In this document: positions 12,801-25,450 of the stretch, piece after piece
Layout: the number at the start of each line of letters is the position of its first letter
Numbering within the stretch: position 1 is the stretch's first letter
DNA from: Cryptomeria japonica
Taxonomy: Eukaryota; Streptophyta; Pinopsida; Cupressales; Cupressaceae
DNA length: 64,000 nt
Assembly: GCF_030272615.1 (NCBI RefSeq)
Contig: NC_081408.1
Coordinates: forward strand, 763,026,673 to 763,090,672
Reading direction: 5' to 3'
Program-made: the position numbers and the translations under genes
Notes under the pieces: model-generated
Seen by the model: only the letters and a program-made list of their open reading frames with translations
The model's database searches: none
Told to the model about the DNA's origin: nothing

Positions 12801-13250
12801 GCTCAGGCAGCTGCTTCTCAAACTTTGCAATCCCCAAAAACGCCTTCAGCTAGTATTATTCCATTTTCTCCTCAGCCGAAAATTGACCCAAAATCTCCTA
12901 AACATAAGATGCATGATGGTCTTGATCCTGTGCGAGTTAAAGATCCTATTTTTATAAATCTTGATGATGATATAAATGAAAATGTTATTCATGATGAAAA
13001 TGCTACTCCTCCTTCTTCTAATAGTGAATATGAATATGTTGATGTTGATAACCATTTATCTAACGAATTTTCTAAAGCACTTATCCTAGCTCCTAGACAA
13101 GAACAACGTGGCTTGGAACATGAACATAGCCCTTGTTTGGATCTTGTGATAGGTCCATCTGCTGTGTTAGATGTTCCTCCTCTAGCGTGTTTCCTGCCTT
13201 CCCGAAATATTGATCAGCAAGATCGGGGGGTAGATGACGTGCTAGACTAG
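9891..13250 (+). pseudogene. Gag plus protease-like polyprotein, two in-frame stops
   Basis: The frame is open from the ATG at 9891 to 13250 except for TAG at 10647 and TGA at 12780, in all about 1119 codons. The N-terminal part is Pro/Ser/Asn-rich. The core (from about 10740) has a retrotransposon Gag domain with the DKALQWYCSLP-type motif near 10885. A knuckle CQFHRQPGHDTEKC lies at about 11540-11580. The protease-like domain (about 11870-12260) reads VLIDPSCMVNVI where related elements have D-G/S-G, so the catalytic Asp is kept but the following Gly is lost; the LGYPWL motif follows. The C-terminal 270 codons are Pro- and Lys/Arg-rich with an acidic segment. Both stops are explained by C-to-T change (CAG to TAG, CGA to TGA). 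No polymerase domain follows. Family assignment is strong; functionality is not. Confidence 0.88.
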
Positions 13251-13990
13251 TTTCATTAGCATAGCAGACTCTCTCCTCCTCTCTTTATCTCTTTTGTTAC
13301 TTCTTCTATGTGTTATTCTCATTCTTCTATTTGTTGTCCTTAGTGTTGTCTACTTGAGGATGATGCAAAGCATTGAGATCTCTTTTGGTCTCTCTCATGT
13401 TGACTCAAAAGACACATGTGTTCTCTTCTTCTAGGTGACTTTCCTTGATTGGGGAATGAAGAACAATTATGCATACATACATATGATATACATGAATTAT
13501 CATACAGCATACTGACCCTGAGGAAAGCGAAGTCACCTCGTGCTTTGTGTTTTGTGTCTATTATCCTTTGGTTTATCTCACACTTGGGGGCTAAATCCTT
13601 GTGATAACGTGCTCCTTTCCCTTCTCATTTCTTATGTGTATCACTACCTTAAAGAAATCACCCCCGATGAGGCGTGTGCGATCGCTTTAACATAGGGGGG
13701 CATACACCCCGTTCATATCTCTTCAAGATACTTGAAAATTTCTTGGCGAATTTAGCTTTGCCTTGAAAATTGTTGGTATTTTTCTTGCATGACTCATAGT
13801 GAGGGAACCTTACTACTGACAGTCATGGTTCTCCCTCGTGATCTTCCCTTTTACTTTGTCAATCAAAGTCGTAAGATCCTTAGTCCACTGGGGGCTTGGT
13901 GTATCTTGCCTCCTTGACGTGGTGATAGTTTTTCAAATGTTGTTTCCTTGTACTTTACCGAAAGTATGGGCGTACGCTTATACTCCCGCT
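13251..13990 (+). other. 3' non-coding region of the element
   Basis: This is pyrimidine-rich at first, then mixed sequence with no domain and no long frame. It occupies the place where reverse transcriptase, RNase H and integrase would normally lie, but is far too short to hold remnants of them. It leads directly into the polypurine tract. Confidence 0.6.
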
Positions 13991-14005
13991 AAAGTGGGGG
14001 CTAAA
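13991..14005 (+). other. Polypurine tract
   Basis: AAAGTGGGGGCTAAA lies immediately before the TGTAG start of the 3' LTR, the standard position for the plus-strand primer. Confidence 0.8.
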
Positions 14006-15250
14006 TGTAGCGTCCTAAAATTGTGACACTTGCAATTTCGACTGCATTTGGGTCTTCACGATGGCGGCGCAACGTTGAACCTGAATGGAGACCCCGAAAC
14101 CTGCTTGTGACATCAAAAACTGCATATTTCTGCACCTTGGCCTGATCCTTCCTTGCACCCTGCTGTCCTGGGAGGTGGGACCATGGCGCCCAGCGCCCTG
14201 GTCCTTCAGGACCATGGCGCCTAGCACCCTGGTCCCCCAAGACCATGGCGCCCAACGCCCTGGTCCCTGGCCCTATTTTGGGCCCGGTCTCTTGTTGGGC
14301 ATCGGGTCTTTAAGTTTGCAATTTGAAAAACAATGCTTCTAGGTCGGCCTAAGGTCAAAAAAATCAGTCTCTCAACCCTAATTGACAAGTATATAAACTA
14401 CTTTTCCTCTCCTAGAAAGGGAGGAAAAAGGATATGTGTGCAAGACGCGGAAGCAATATTCAAACATTCAAGCATTCAAGCATTCCTTCAAGCAATTGAG
14501 TATTCTAAGTCTCCATTCAAGGCTAGGTGTTGCATTCAAAGACAAGGATTCAACCATTGAAGAGGAGATCACTTACAACATATAACATACAACATCATTA
14601 CACCTTCGCATGTAAGAATACAAACATTCTTACAACAAGGTATCAGTACTTGTTTACATTACAAACATTTACATTTACAGCATTCTCATTTCTTGGTTAA
14701 TTCCAAAACCGGGGTTTGACCTAAAGGCAAACCCCTAATCCCTAACCCCCCAATCGTCCTCTCTTTTTTGTGTGTAGGTTGCAGGTATGCGGCTGTAATT
14801 GAAGATCTGGAATCCTTGTGCAGAGACGAACAGAGCCCCCTTCGTTTCGCGGATTTTTTGGAGGACCGTGTGCACTCCGGGCGCCATCGTCCCGTCAACT
14901 TTCGCTCAAATTTGCAGAACAACATCGTCTCGACATTTTACTGCTAATTTCAGGTCCGTAGCTTCATCCTGTGTCCCTATCTCCATCTACAAGTGAATCT
15001 TTCTTACTTTACATGCATTCCTAGTTCAATCATTATATCTACATTCTTTACAAAAGAGGGTATCCTTGATGTCTTAACCCTTGAAACTCATTTAGAATCC
15101 ACTCTTGCATTGTGTGGGATTGGATCTTGTGGGTTTCAACCCCTCTTTTGAATGTAAAGTCTCTCCTAAGTGAAAACCGTCAACCCTAGTGACCTCCCTT
15201 CTCTCTCCTTGGGGGGGGGAACACCTAGGGTTCGATTTTTCCGCTTTACA
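14006..15250 (+). repeat. 3' LTR of the 7356-15250 element
   Basis: A 1245-bp copy of 7356-8617 with the same TATA box (14390-14397) and triple hairpin array (14178-14204, 14209-14235, 14240-14266). The G run is 9 bases (15211-15219). It ends TTTACA and is followed by GTTCT, the second half of the target duplication. Confidence 0.92.
14178..14266. repeat. Triple tandem hairpin array in 3' LTR
   Basis: The same three units, again at 31-bp period, as in the 5' LTR. Unit 1 here has a complete TGGTCC arm (TAGTCC in the 5' LTR), while unit 3 starts AGACC instead of GGACC, so the two LTRs have diverged slightly within the array. Confidence 0.85.
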
Positions 15251-15312
15251 GTTCTCAAATAGTATTCTTAGGAAACCAAACTACACATTCAAATCTTGCA
15301 TATCGCTTCACT

Positions 15313-15430
15313 ACAGTTGACCCAAAGTGCTACAAAAAGTATCACTAAGTATTGCTACAAGTGACCCAAAGTACTATTGCATGTGTCACTATGAACTACT
15401 ACAAGTGAGCCAAAGGGCTACATAGGAGCC
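15313..15430. repeat. 44-bp minisatellite, 2.7 copies
   Basis: Units start at 15313, 15357 and 15401, each with ACA(G/A)(T)TGAxCCAAAG followed by a CACTA-containing half; the third is partial. It lies in the flank just outside the element. Nothing else is seen in 15256-16130. Confidence 0.7.
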
Positions 15431-16132
15431 ATAGGTATTTTATAACAAACATCCATCTTGTTGTCTCTCTACTAATAAACACACCAATGCACCATAATGC
15501 CTAAAAGGAAAAAATATTAGAATCTATAATTTCATTCATCCAAATACTTTATAGAAAAACCTATTGCACATTAGAAACTGTTAGCATTCTAAATATAATG
15601 GTGTCTAAATATTTACACATGAGTTTTTTATGCAACATGTAGGTATAGATATCCCATAAAAATAACATATATGTGTTATTTAAAAGTGATAAAAACCATG
15701 GCCAATGCTCTTATTAATACCAAGAAAATCATAAAATTTATAGATCTCAAAATAATATAACAAGCAAAGTCATCTCTTTATTAGTAACAAGGAAAATAGA
15801 GATAACATGTAGATTCTTCATCACACACACATGAAGTATGAAACCTGGATCCTAAATACCACAAATCCACAACATGGAATAATTAGAACATGAGAACATA
15901 ACTAGAAATACCATAACATATTTGAGTGATTATTCACATACCGACAATCTTCGGCTAGCCCTTGGACAACTCAATCAAGTTTAGCTAGCCTTTGAGCAAC
16001 TCTTTGTGAAGGTTGATGAAATAAGGAGTCATGAGATAAAAAATTAACTCTAAAGTTTTAATTCCAAGACATTTTGACACCTTAGACAATTATTTCACAT
16101 ATTTAAATCACAAAGGTTGCAAATCAAATAAT

Positions 16133-16560
16133 GTGGCACCGACAAGAAAGAGGATAAACTCATCCTTTTCCATTATTTCAAGACTAAATCCTGAATATTT
16201 TATTTTTGTATCTACATTTTATTCCACTAAGAGAGCTCTTGGATCCATATGGAAAATTCCATGTTTGGATAATTTTATTACAGACTTAAAAAGGGAGCAG
16301 GATAAGTTAATCTATATTGGTAGCTTGAAGACCAATAAACCTCAAGCCCTCATCGCAAGAAAAGGGGAACATAAGGCTTCAAACAAAGGGGAGAAATAGA
16401 AATATTAATAAGATAAAGAAACTAAGGATTAGAATAATTCTACCAATCAAATTGACACTTTTCCAAATCAAAGGAAACCCACGATAAAAAAAAGGTGAAA
16501 TGTTCCTTTAGCCATAAATCGAGACATGATGAGAATATATGTATGCATAATTTAAGGATT
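16133..16560 (+). pseudogene. Copia-type Gag remnant with decayed zinc knuckle
   Basis: The frame 16133-16399 ends with LKREQDKLIYIGSLKTNK followed by PQALIA, resembling the EQDKL...K.QAL segment of plant Copia Gag proteins. About 110 bp downstream a frame reads KCSFSHKSRHDENICMH, which fits a CCHC knuckle whose second Cys is now Ser. Stops and frame changes separate the pieces. No protease, integrase or polymerase motif follows, so the remainder is lost or too decayed to read. Confidence 0.55.
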
Positions 16561-17286
16561 CACCACTAAACACATCTTCTTGAGGAGCATGAGATTATAA
16601 AATGTAGCATAGATTCATCATCAAGTTAAAAATAATCTAAGGTGATAGATAAATCTAAGGTTCATGCACTCACAACATTCGATATGGATTGTTCATCTCC
16701 ACCATCAACTGTTGCATCGCAACTTAGAGATGTTTCTCAAAGAGCGTCCAAAGGTTATTTCTAGTGGAACATCACATGGAGATTTTGAGCATCATATCAT
16801 GGGAAGGTTACATAGTCTCTCTTTTCTCTTTCCTATGGGAGGAACATTTCTTGCATATTTTGTATTATCTCCCTTTTGGACTTAAATATTTTCCCACTTC
16901 AGTTTTTTTCTTTCTCCACTTTATGAGAGAATTCATCATACATGAGTACCTAACATGTATAGTACTCAAGACCCATCATCATTGTATACATTACTCCCTC
17001 AATTTCACTTAAGGGGGTGTAGTGCAAATAGTGTCATTACATAAGTAATTAGTGGTGATCACATTCTAGATTGACCTATTCACACATAAGCTTAAGTTTA
17101 CTTGGCTATTTTAGTGTTTTGTCTCACCTCATTTGGTTGAGAAATATGTACTAACTCAGTGAGACACCTATTGCATGTACATTTTCTACTTACTCACATT
17201 CTTGTTAAGTGTGCTCACAAGTGTCCCACTATTAGATGGGTAGTCAAATATTGTGACCTACTGCCCTAACTTCAATACCTTGCCTA

Positions 17287-18030
17287 TGTTGAACAAACCA
17301 TAATACTGAGAGAGGGGGTGAATTAGTATCCCAAGAACAAACTGCTCTGATAATTTGAAACTTATCTTGACCTTAGATATCCGTAGCATGAAATGAAATA
17401 AGTGATAGAAGCAAAAAAGCACAACATACACATCCATAAGAGATACACTAGATTTTTATATGTGGAAAGCCCAAATGGGAAAAACCACGAAGAGGGTTAA
17501 CTATCAAGATAATATAACTAGCTATATGGGATTACAAAAGAGGCTCACCGCTAGAGGGCTCACCACCAGAAAATAAAGAAGTGAACTGAGAAAATTGCAT
17601 CTACATATGCATGGGATCAGTTCGTGTTAAGCTCAGACAACACACCAATTCTTTGCAGTAGATCTGATTAAGAAACTCTGCAAATCTCTTTTCTATCTGC
17701 TTTCTCCAAAATACTATCATTGTAGATCTATCCTTCTCTTTTACTCATTCAACATCAACTTCCTCGCTTTATCGCTTATCACTTTACTCTTCGCTTACTT
17801 CATCACAATTCATATATCTCATACATCTCTCTCTTTTTAATCATGAAACATAATATGACTATGTATATATATGAGTGTATGAATAAGAATATACAAAGAC
17901 TATGCCTCAAAAACATTTTCCCAAAAGATATTTCAACGGTCAAATCACATGCTACAATCACCAGAGCAAAATGTCAACATAATCTTTCAAGGTTGGCCTA
18001 GCCCGAAAAGAGAATATCCTCAAATTTCCA
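17287..18030. repeat. Copia-like LTR fragment
   Basis: It starts TGTTGAAC and soon contains a GAGAGAGGGGGTGAATTAGT motif, closely matching GAGGGGGAGGGGGGTGAATC near the left edge of the Copia LTR at 49323. About 150 bp further in, GTGGAAAGCCC...AAAAACCACG also matches that LTR (near 49530). The right boundary is not clear. The orientation of the shared motifs equals that at 49323, so it would be the end of a minus-strand element. Confidence 0.45.
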
Positions 18031-20650
18031 CAATAACATGATACTAGAGCATAAATACCATGATCCAAATCAATATTACAAGGTTAACGATATGAACAAT
18101 GAATTATCAAAAGATCATCATCGGGAATCAAGAAACCAGAGGACAAAAAACTGCTCAACATTGCATAACCAAATGCATTTTTGGAGCACAAGTTTTGGAG
18201 CACCAACACCACAAATACAACAATCTCATATGATGACAATAAGGATAACAAAATTGTACTACCACATCTACATCAAGACACAAATTTAGAGGACCGCACC
18301 TTTGAAATAAGTCATTTGCATACTATCTAACTACATGAACGACTGGAGCGTGAAACCAACTATCGTGCAACCAACACCAAATCTCTCATATCAAGATAAA
18401 TGTATCATCATATTGAAAATACATATATTTAGAGCAATAAAAATGTCTACAATACATCAACAACAACTAGGATTTGTAATGTGTATCATGCATACATACC
18501 TATCTGCAACATACATACCTATCTTCCACTATTTTGTATCATATCTGGACCAAACCAGAACACCAAGTTTGACATCAATGACAATATTAAGACAAGTATT
18601 TTTAACAGCCTATATATACACATTAACTATTTACATATAATTAAACTCTTGATAATATCATTTTCCTTATGTTGTGTGTTCATATCTTGTCAAATTTTAT
18701 CTTGATTTTTTCTTTCTATTCTTGGAAAATTATAATAGACCACACTACTAAAACTTATTCATTGGAACATGTTGATTGCCCTAGAACACAAATCCAAACA
18801 TCACACCATCATGATCCTAACAAGTTCAAACTTGTGTACCTCTATGCTCTTGTGGAAGCAATCAAGAATGAGAATGTAGAACTAAGCTGGAATAATATTT
18901 TGTATGTACTTCCTTAATATTTGGTCCCACTTTTAAATATATAGATAGCATGAATACACAATATCACAACACTAACAAGATTTTTATCTTTGTAATATAC
19001 AATCATGTAAAAAAATTTCCACGTGGACAAGTGGATCACCACCACTAGCTAAAGAAATAAAGAACATTGGGACTTGCCTCAAGCAAAAGGACATATGGCA
19101 CAACAATGTTGCTTCACAACTATGACAAGACATAGTGAATTGTAGTATATGATAGTACAAAATCATCACACCTTTCAACACAACACACCATTGTAGCTTC
19201 AAGACGGGCTAACAATTCACTACCTACGATTGCACAATGTTATGAACAAGTGACAGCGAGTGGTGACTCTAACAATAGACAATGATCATAACATAGCTAA
19301 CCTTTAAAGACGGGAAACAATAAAAATAAATTTGAGGTGATCGAGATAGAAGGTAAGGCTAGGATAGTGGTGTCGATAAGCACACCAATTTAAAAGGCTT
19401 ATGATATAACTTAAACAACCAAACATGGGCTAAAGACAATCAACATGGAAATTTTTTTTAAAAAGTAACTAAGACACATAATTCTTTAGCATTTTTACGC
19501 CATGGAATAAAGATAACCTTAACATCCAAGCTCAAAGTGTAACAATTGTAATAGAGAAACCATGGGCAAGGATCAATAAATTTCTACCTTGTGCAATATA
19601 CTCCTTTGACATCAATGACAATAACTTTCCAATTGATAGAGATAGAACCAATCTTTGACATCAATGAAATATTTTCTATAGGTTTTCCTTGCAATCCATT
19701 TAAACTCCTTTCTACCCCCTCTCATTTTTTCAGTTAGGCGTGAACAAATACTAGAGAAATTCTTGATCAAATTCATATAAGAACTCATCAAACCATGAAA
19801 TATTAACTTTTTAGCACTCTTTGGTGTAGACCATTCAATTATATCCATCACTTTCTTTAGGACCATTCTAAGACAATTAGACGACACAAAAAAATCCCAG
19901 GCGTAGATGCAAAATCAAGCCTGAGATCTATGAGAGAATCTATCCAGTTGATTCAACATCAAACAATGAAGCACCTACAAGAGAAAAAAACATGCAAAGC
20001 CAAAATAACAAAACACGCACACATATTAATCAGAACAAAACACACACACATGCATTAAGGAATTTGCCTCCATTGTTCTCCTACCACTCAAGATCTAGTG
20101 TTCAAAATACGTGTGCTCTCAGAAAGCACATGCATAAGAAGCTATGATGGACGGATTTCAAGATGAATGCAAAGTAAATAACAATGTGAGATTGATCAAG
20201 AAAACAAAAAGTACAAAAGTGAATGAAAGATATCAAAGATGAAAAACAATGGGTTTTGAATGCAAAGTTCTAGATGGCCAAAAGGGAGTCTAGGGGCTCT
20301 TCTTTTGTAAGCGTTCTTCGAGTGAATCTAGATTATGGTACTAATGTGGGATAAAATATTGGTGTAGAAATGAAGATTGTTTATCCCACATTCAATAGGT
20401 AGATGAAATGGGTAAGAGTGGGAAATGATAAATAGAGAGCGGAGCTGATATACTAAAAGGATTTAGAAATTTATGAGTTTAATGAATAATGGAATATGTA
20501 ATCGATTATATTATTAAATGTAACTAACAAAATAATGAAAATGAGTATATTATGGATGAATATAATAATATGGAAAAATATATTTAGATCCACTTAATGA
20601 TTGGAAAAAAATTGAAGTTGATTGAAGAGGACAATATTAATGGAAATTTT
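18031..20650. other. No recognisable gene
   Basis: AT-rich sequence with short frames lacking motifs on both strands. I see no LTR end, target duplication or domain that would explain it; it may be very old retrotransposon sequence. Confidence 0.4.
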
Positions 20651-20662
20651 TATGTGTCTACA

Positions 20663-21180
20663 CCAGGTATACCTTACTCCTTCATAAAAATGTATTTATT
20701 GAAGTTAATCAATAGCTTCTCCTCCCCCAACTTCTCAAAAATTCTACAATTATTCATTAGGTGCTCCTCCAAAGTGTTACTAAAAATGAAAAATGTCATC
20801 CAAATAAACAATGAAAAATTTACAGAAAAAATATTTCAATGCCTCTTTCATTAGCCATATAAATACGCATGGTGCATTAGTTATCTCAAATGGCATGACT
20901 AACCACTTGTATAGGCCCTTCTCAATTTTGAAGGTTGTCTTCCACCCATATCCTTCTCTAATATAGACTTTATGATATTTTTTCTTTAAATATATCTTTG
21001 TGAAATACTTGGCTCCACTCAAGCAATCCATTATGTATCCACCCTCACCAATGGGAATCTATACTTGATCGTAATCTTGTTAACGGATTGAGAATCTATA
21101 CACATTATCCACTCTCCATCTTTATTTGGTGATAGTTTTGCAAGAATTGCACAAGGACTTAGAATATCTAATCATTCCTT
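20663..21180 (-). pseudogene. Reverse transcriptase fragment
   Basis: The minus frame 21031-20780 contains a fingers/palm segment with GLYKWLVMPF followed by TNAP and the catalytic box IVYLDD, all hallmarks of Ty3/Gypsy reverse transcriptase. Downstream, in shifted frame, EEKLLIN and YIFMKE match the plus-strand relative at 34237-34290. The upstream part (21180-21032) is present but contains stops. Not functional. Confidence 0.8.
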
Positions 21181-21193
21181 TCTTCAATAGCTC

Positions 21194-21499
21194 CTAAACT
21201 TGTATGTTCAAATTTTCATTCTTTGTAAAAGTCATCTTATGGGTTATTGTATTTGATAAACTAGTTCCTAGTATCAAACCCATTTGTTGACTCATCTTTC
21301 TCAGTAATGAAAAACCCTCAAGTACATTATCTAAAGAAAATTCATTAAACTCCTCCAATATATCTGAGACTTCTATCAGTACATCATCTATATCCTCCTT
21401 GTTGATTTTAGGAATCAATGCAAAACACACATGCTCATGATTCGTCCCATCCAAAATATTTCTACCATCTACCAAACAAATTCTTGAATTATTGCACAC
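21194..21499 (-). pseudogene. Protease-RT linker fragment
   Basis: The minus frame carries ARICLVDG-like RICLVDG followed by HEHVCFALIPK, matching the stretch at 33500-33560 of the plus-strand chromovirus, then an acidic linker and LRKMSQQMGLILG, corresponding to the start of reverse transcriptase. It is one colinear but degenerate segment. Confidence 0.7.
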
Positions 21500-22062
21500 C
21501 TTCTCTTTTACCTCATTTAGGGGCTTTAACTTGTGACAAACTCCATCCTTTATTAAGGAATAGGTGTTAGCATGTCCATCATGAACAACATGAAGATCAA
21601 ACTACCATGATCAATATTTAATATGAAAGATGGCTATTTGCTCTACCTGCACTTTTTAAGTTCTGTAGTTTTGAATCATGTTCCTAAACCGACATATGAT
21701 GTTGAGACACTAAAATAGCTTCATGAATATGGATAGAAATGATCGTGTTTATATTCCAAACAACATACAAAGTTATTTTAGTCCATTATAAACTCTATTA
21801 TGTTATGAATGAATAATTATTATGCTAGTAATTACTAATTAATAATCACGATGCTAAATTGCAAGGTATGCAAGGAGCTTAATGTTGTTGATGTTTACAT
21901 CGGTTGGTTAAACATGAATCATAATAAATAAATACTAGATTGACCATAATTGGGTTTAGTGCTTCTATATAAATCCCTTTGATAAAGGTTTTTGGTTTTA
22001 TATCTTTACCTTTTCATCTCTCCATCTCCCTCTCTCATTATCTCCCCCTTTCTATCTCCATT

Positions 22063-22220
<158 letters not shown>

Positions 22221-22252
22221 CTTCTGTTAACATTATCTCCCCCTTTCTATCT

Positions 22253-22441
22253 CTATTTGGATAGCAATGATAGCAATGAGAGATCAAAATATGAAACATC
22301 TATTGGCATGATATCACACAATGCCTCATCATAATATTTCTTAATCTTGAACTTTACCAAACATTTCTCTTTGACCAAATCTCTACAGTCCTTATAAAAC
22401 CATGTAATCCTATATGGATGTATATGCTTCATCCTTTCCAA
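22253..22441 (-). pseudogene. Protease-region fragment
   Basis: The minus frame contains KFKIKKYYDEALCDIMPID, which corresponds to the segment following the protease active site in the plus-strand chromovirus (nucleotides about 33315-33375, with the same LCDIMPID). It is separated from the linker by the microsatellite. Confidence 0.6.
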
Positions 22442-22959
22442 TTACAACTTCCTAACCATATGTTCTAAAATTAGGTTATCGGTACTTCCACTCTCAATAC
22501 TCGCATATCACAACACTTATCTCTTGATTTACATCTCGTTCACAAAAAACTCTTCCTCTAAGCTGGTTCTTTTTCTTCATTTAGCAAGGCTCTCCTAATA
22601 ATAAGAGTCTCTCATATCTCTACATCTTCATAATTATTAGATTGGGATTCTTCATCTATATGTGCAACTTGTGTGTTATCTTCAGGTCTTCTATTTGTCC
22701 TTCCTTAATGGTGCGAACACTTTTATGCTTGATATACTTCTCCACACTCAAAATAGGCTCCTCAAAAGCCTCCTCTTCTAGGTCCTCATCCAAGTCTTAC
22801 TCTTCCTCTTTTTTCACTATTATTTTGATCACAAGATCGATATGTATTATCTCCCTTCTGGTTTCTGACTAGTGCTAACTTTTTCATTATTCTTTCTAAC
22901 TTCATTTTTGGCTTCCATAAGGTCATCCACCAATCTTTCCACCAAAACCTCTTCATATT

Positions 22960-23490
22960 TGATTGCTTTCAAATCTTTTATTCAACTTTTCTTCAACCTT
23001 TAAAGAAAATTGATAGGTATATTCAGTGGTAGTCATTCTAATTGAACTCATGTCCTCTTGGAAACTTGGATCCAACAAATTAATGAAATAGGCTACCTAA
23101 AATTTATTGTCCTATGAATGACATGTTTTAATTAATATTCTATGGAACTCCTCCACGTATTTTTGACTATTCTATTTGACTACTTCAAGCCTAACAAATT
23201 TTTTATCTACTCTAAGTTATCATCGACAAGAATGAAATATTTCTTCAACTTATCCATCATTCAATCCAATCTCATGATCTTTCCTCTATTGTTTTATTTA
23301 TTTTTAACTATACTTTCTTCCACCAAATACTAGCATGACCTTTTAGTTTGTTCTTAGCAAATTTAATCCTCTTAGGATCTTCCACCTCGGTGTACCCAAA
23401 GTACTCCTCCATATAATTTATCCAATTGATAAACACTTCCAGATTAATATTTCTAAAAAAATTAGACACTGCAATCTTTGGCCTTTTCCA
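22960..23490 (-). pseudogene. Gag fragment
   Basis: Translation of the minus strand around 23290-23470 gives INWINYMEEYFGY followed by KLKGHASIWWKK, the standard retrotransposon Gag core. Further on, MMDKLKKYF corresponds to the segment MVAKLKxKF of the plus-strand relative. Stops and frameshifts are frequent. Confidence 0.65.
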
Positions 23491-23791
23491 ATCTTGGAGA
23501 GGGCCTTGAAAAATATAGTTTGCTCAAGATATTTTGTTGCATCATGTTTTTCTTGAACTTCATCTTCACTTCCATCCCTTATTGGCCCAAATCATCTATG
23601 CAACTCCTCTTGAAGTGCTTAAACTTATCTTTGTACCTGGATTGAAAAAAGTCTTCTAGTAATATATTATTTCTGCCACCATCATACCTTCATGGAGACA
23701 TTTTGATCACTTTTCTTACAAACCCATAACCACATGTCTTGGTGAAAACTATCTCACATTGAATAATCTATTTTTACACTCAAGAACTCCT

Positions 23792-23803
23792 ACTTTGATA
23801 CCA
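23792..23803 (-). other. Primer-binding site (initiator-Met type)
   Basis: Minus-strand TGGTATCAAAGT, two bases after the LTR end, resembles the initiator-methionine tRNA site TGGTATCAGAGC and has the same spacing as in the element at 31825. Confidence 0.75.
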
Positions 23804-23805
23804 CT

Positions 23806-24604
23806 TGATGAAGGGTACTCCCCCTTAGACCAACCTCATAAAATCAATATTAATTTCAAGGCATAAGATAGAGAAATCAACAAATGATTCTTATTACATT
23901 CAACTAAACAATTACAAATCTAAAAACTAAATTCAACAAAGGGCTAATTCCTCTTGATATACCACATGGTCTACATTACTTTCAATAAATCAAACATGCT
24001 AGTCTATCAATGGTGACAATACGTGCAAATAACATTGAAAAAAATCCACCTTCAACCTACAACTTCACCCCAATTTCATCGTCTTGAACAAGATTTTAAT
24101 TTTAACTTTAATAGATTAATCAATCCTTCCATGCCCAAGAATTGTAACTCTCGAGATAATCCTAATCCTAGAATATGCTAAAAAGAGGCCTTCAATAAAT
24201 TTTGTTATCTTCCTACATAATTTGAATTTGTAATTCCCTCTTCACAAACATAGGTTAGCTTTTGGGAGCCATAACTTTTGATATAAGCAACATTTTTGAC
24301 CCCATAAAAGATCATTTAAAGGTCTAGAATCCAAGTTTGAACATTTTTAATAGGAGGTTTGAACTTTGAAACTTTAATATCTTACTATCTATAAATGATA
24401 TTTGGTTAATATTTTAACCATAACCTAATTTTACAATTTCAAAGTTCTAGATAAATTTCTAGGTCTATATGTGTTCAAATGCCAACTTTCTAAAAATAAA
24501 AAATCTACTATTTTTAGCCCCTATTAAAAATTTATTCACAAAACCAAACAAAAATCAATATAAATATTTTTATTTTGGCGATGCAAGATTGCTCCTACAT
24601 CTTG
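23806..24604 (-). repeat. 5' LTR of the antisense chromovirus-type element
   Basis: The boundary next to the primer site is clear (plus-strand TG at 23806). The outer end is placed near 24604 because minus-strand GATGTAGGAGCA followed by TCTTGCATC resembles the beginning of the 781-bp LTRs of the related element. The estimated length of about 800 bp agrees. The outer limit is uncertain by several bases. Confidence 0.6.
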
Positions 24605-24778
24605 GAAGCTCATGCATCACACTCTTTCTATCTCTTCTGAGTTGACTTGGTACATGTGTTTGTGAATTGTTACTTTGTCTCAATATTTAAAGATGTTCAA
24701 TATGCTGACCCGTCCATGGGTTCCTTAGGGTTAATCCTCCCTGCAAAGATCTCGGTATTAAGGAGAAGATTTGGTTAA

Positions 24779-25192
24779 AACTTGAGTGGGGTTGGGTTAA
24801 GATCGGGATGTGTGGCCTGTGATGATGAAGGGAAGGTTCTCTTCAAGGGTGCAAAAAGACTACAAGATGGTACTAACAATGATGCAGAGGTGCGAGCGAC
24901 TTTATTAGCAACTGATTTGGCAGTGAATATGAAGGCTTCAAAAATCCACTTGGAGGGATATTCCCAAGTTGTGGTTAATGCTATTATGAAAGGTGTAACC
25001 CCGAGTTGGAGATTGAATAAGTTCATCACCTTAATCTGTGCAAAATTAAAATATTTTCAAGATTTTTGCATTTCTCATGTAAGGAGAAGTGGAAATGTCG
25101 TTGTTGACGGCTTGTCTAATGCGGCATGTGAGCAATCCAAGGGTGAGGTGAGGTGGTGGGATAGTAATGACAACAACGTTCAATGGAGTTAA
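24779..25192 (+). pseudogene. LINE RNase H domain, truncated
   Basis: The frame opens after a TAA at 24776 and has no ATG at its start. It shows the layout of the RNase H-like domain found at the C-terminus of plant LINE polyproteins: GCVACDDEGKVLFKG strand, NDAEVRATLLATDLA helix with the conserved Glu, KIHLEGYSQVVVNAI, and SGNVVVDGLSNAA near the end. The usual GDS is GYS here, so a catalytic Asp is lost, and the first catalytic Asp (FDG motif) is destroyed at the 5' end. It ends with TAA at 25190. Confidence 0.78.
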
Positions 25193-25450
25193 GATGACCT
25201 GCTAAGTACACTACTATCGCACACTTGAAATGTGTGAAATGTGGTTTTCACCTATGTTAATGTGTTGAGGCTAGATTGAGCATTACGGGCAATTAATACC
25301 GAATGTTTTTGCAATGGCGGCAGATGTTGAGCAAGCCTCATTAATAGTTATAAAATGACTTTGCACTCATTCAATGTGGCAGAGGAGTGAGTTTGGTGGT
25401 GGTGATAACAATTTTTGTGCAGAGTTTGATGGTTTTGTGTGGCTTTCAAT

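Larger units (their letters stand above)
7356..15250 (+). mobile_element. Complete non-autonomous Gypsy-type LTR element
   Basis: The element is bounded by TGTAG...TTTACA LTRs (7356-8617 and 14006-15250) and a 5-bp target duplication GTTCT at 7351-7355 and 15251-15255. Order: LTR, primer-binding-site candidate at 8621, about 1.25-kb leader, Gag/protease frame 9891-13250, 0.7-kb 3' non-coding region, polypurine tract, LTR. No reverse transcriptase, RNase H or integrase motif was found anywhere inside, so it would depend on a helper. The Gag style (CX2H...H...C knuckle followed by an LKxxIxDLI-type segment, then a protease-like domain) resembles the Tat-type Gypsy clade. The LTRs differ by only a few percent apart from the G-run length, suggesting fairly recent insertion. 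Confidence 0.93.
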
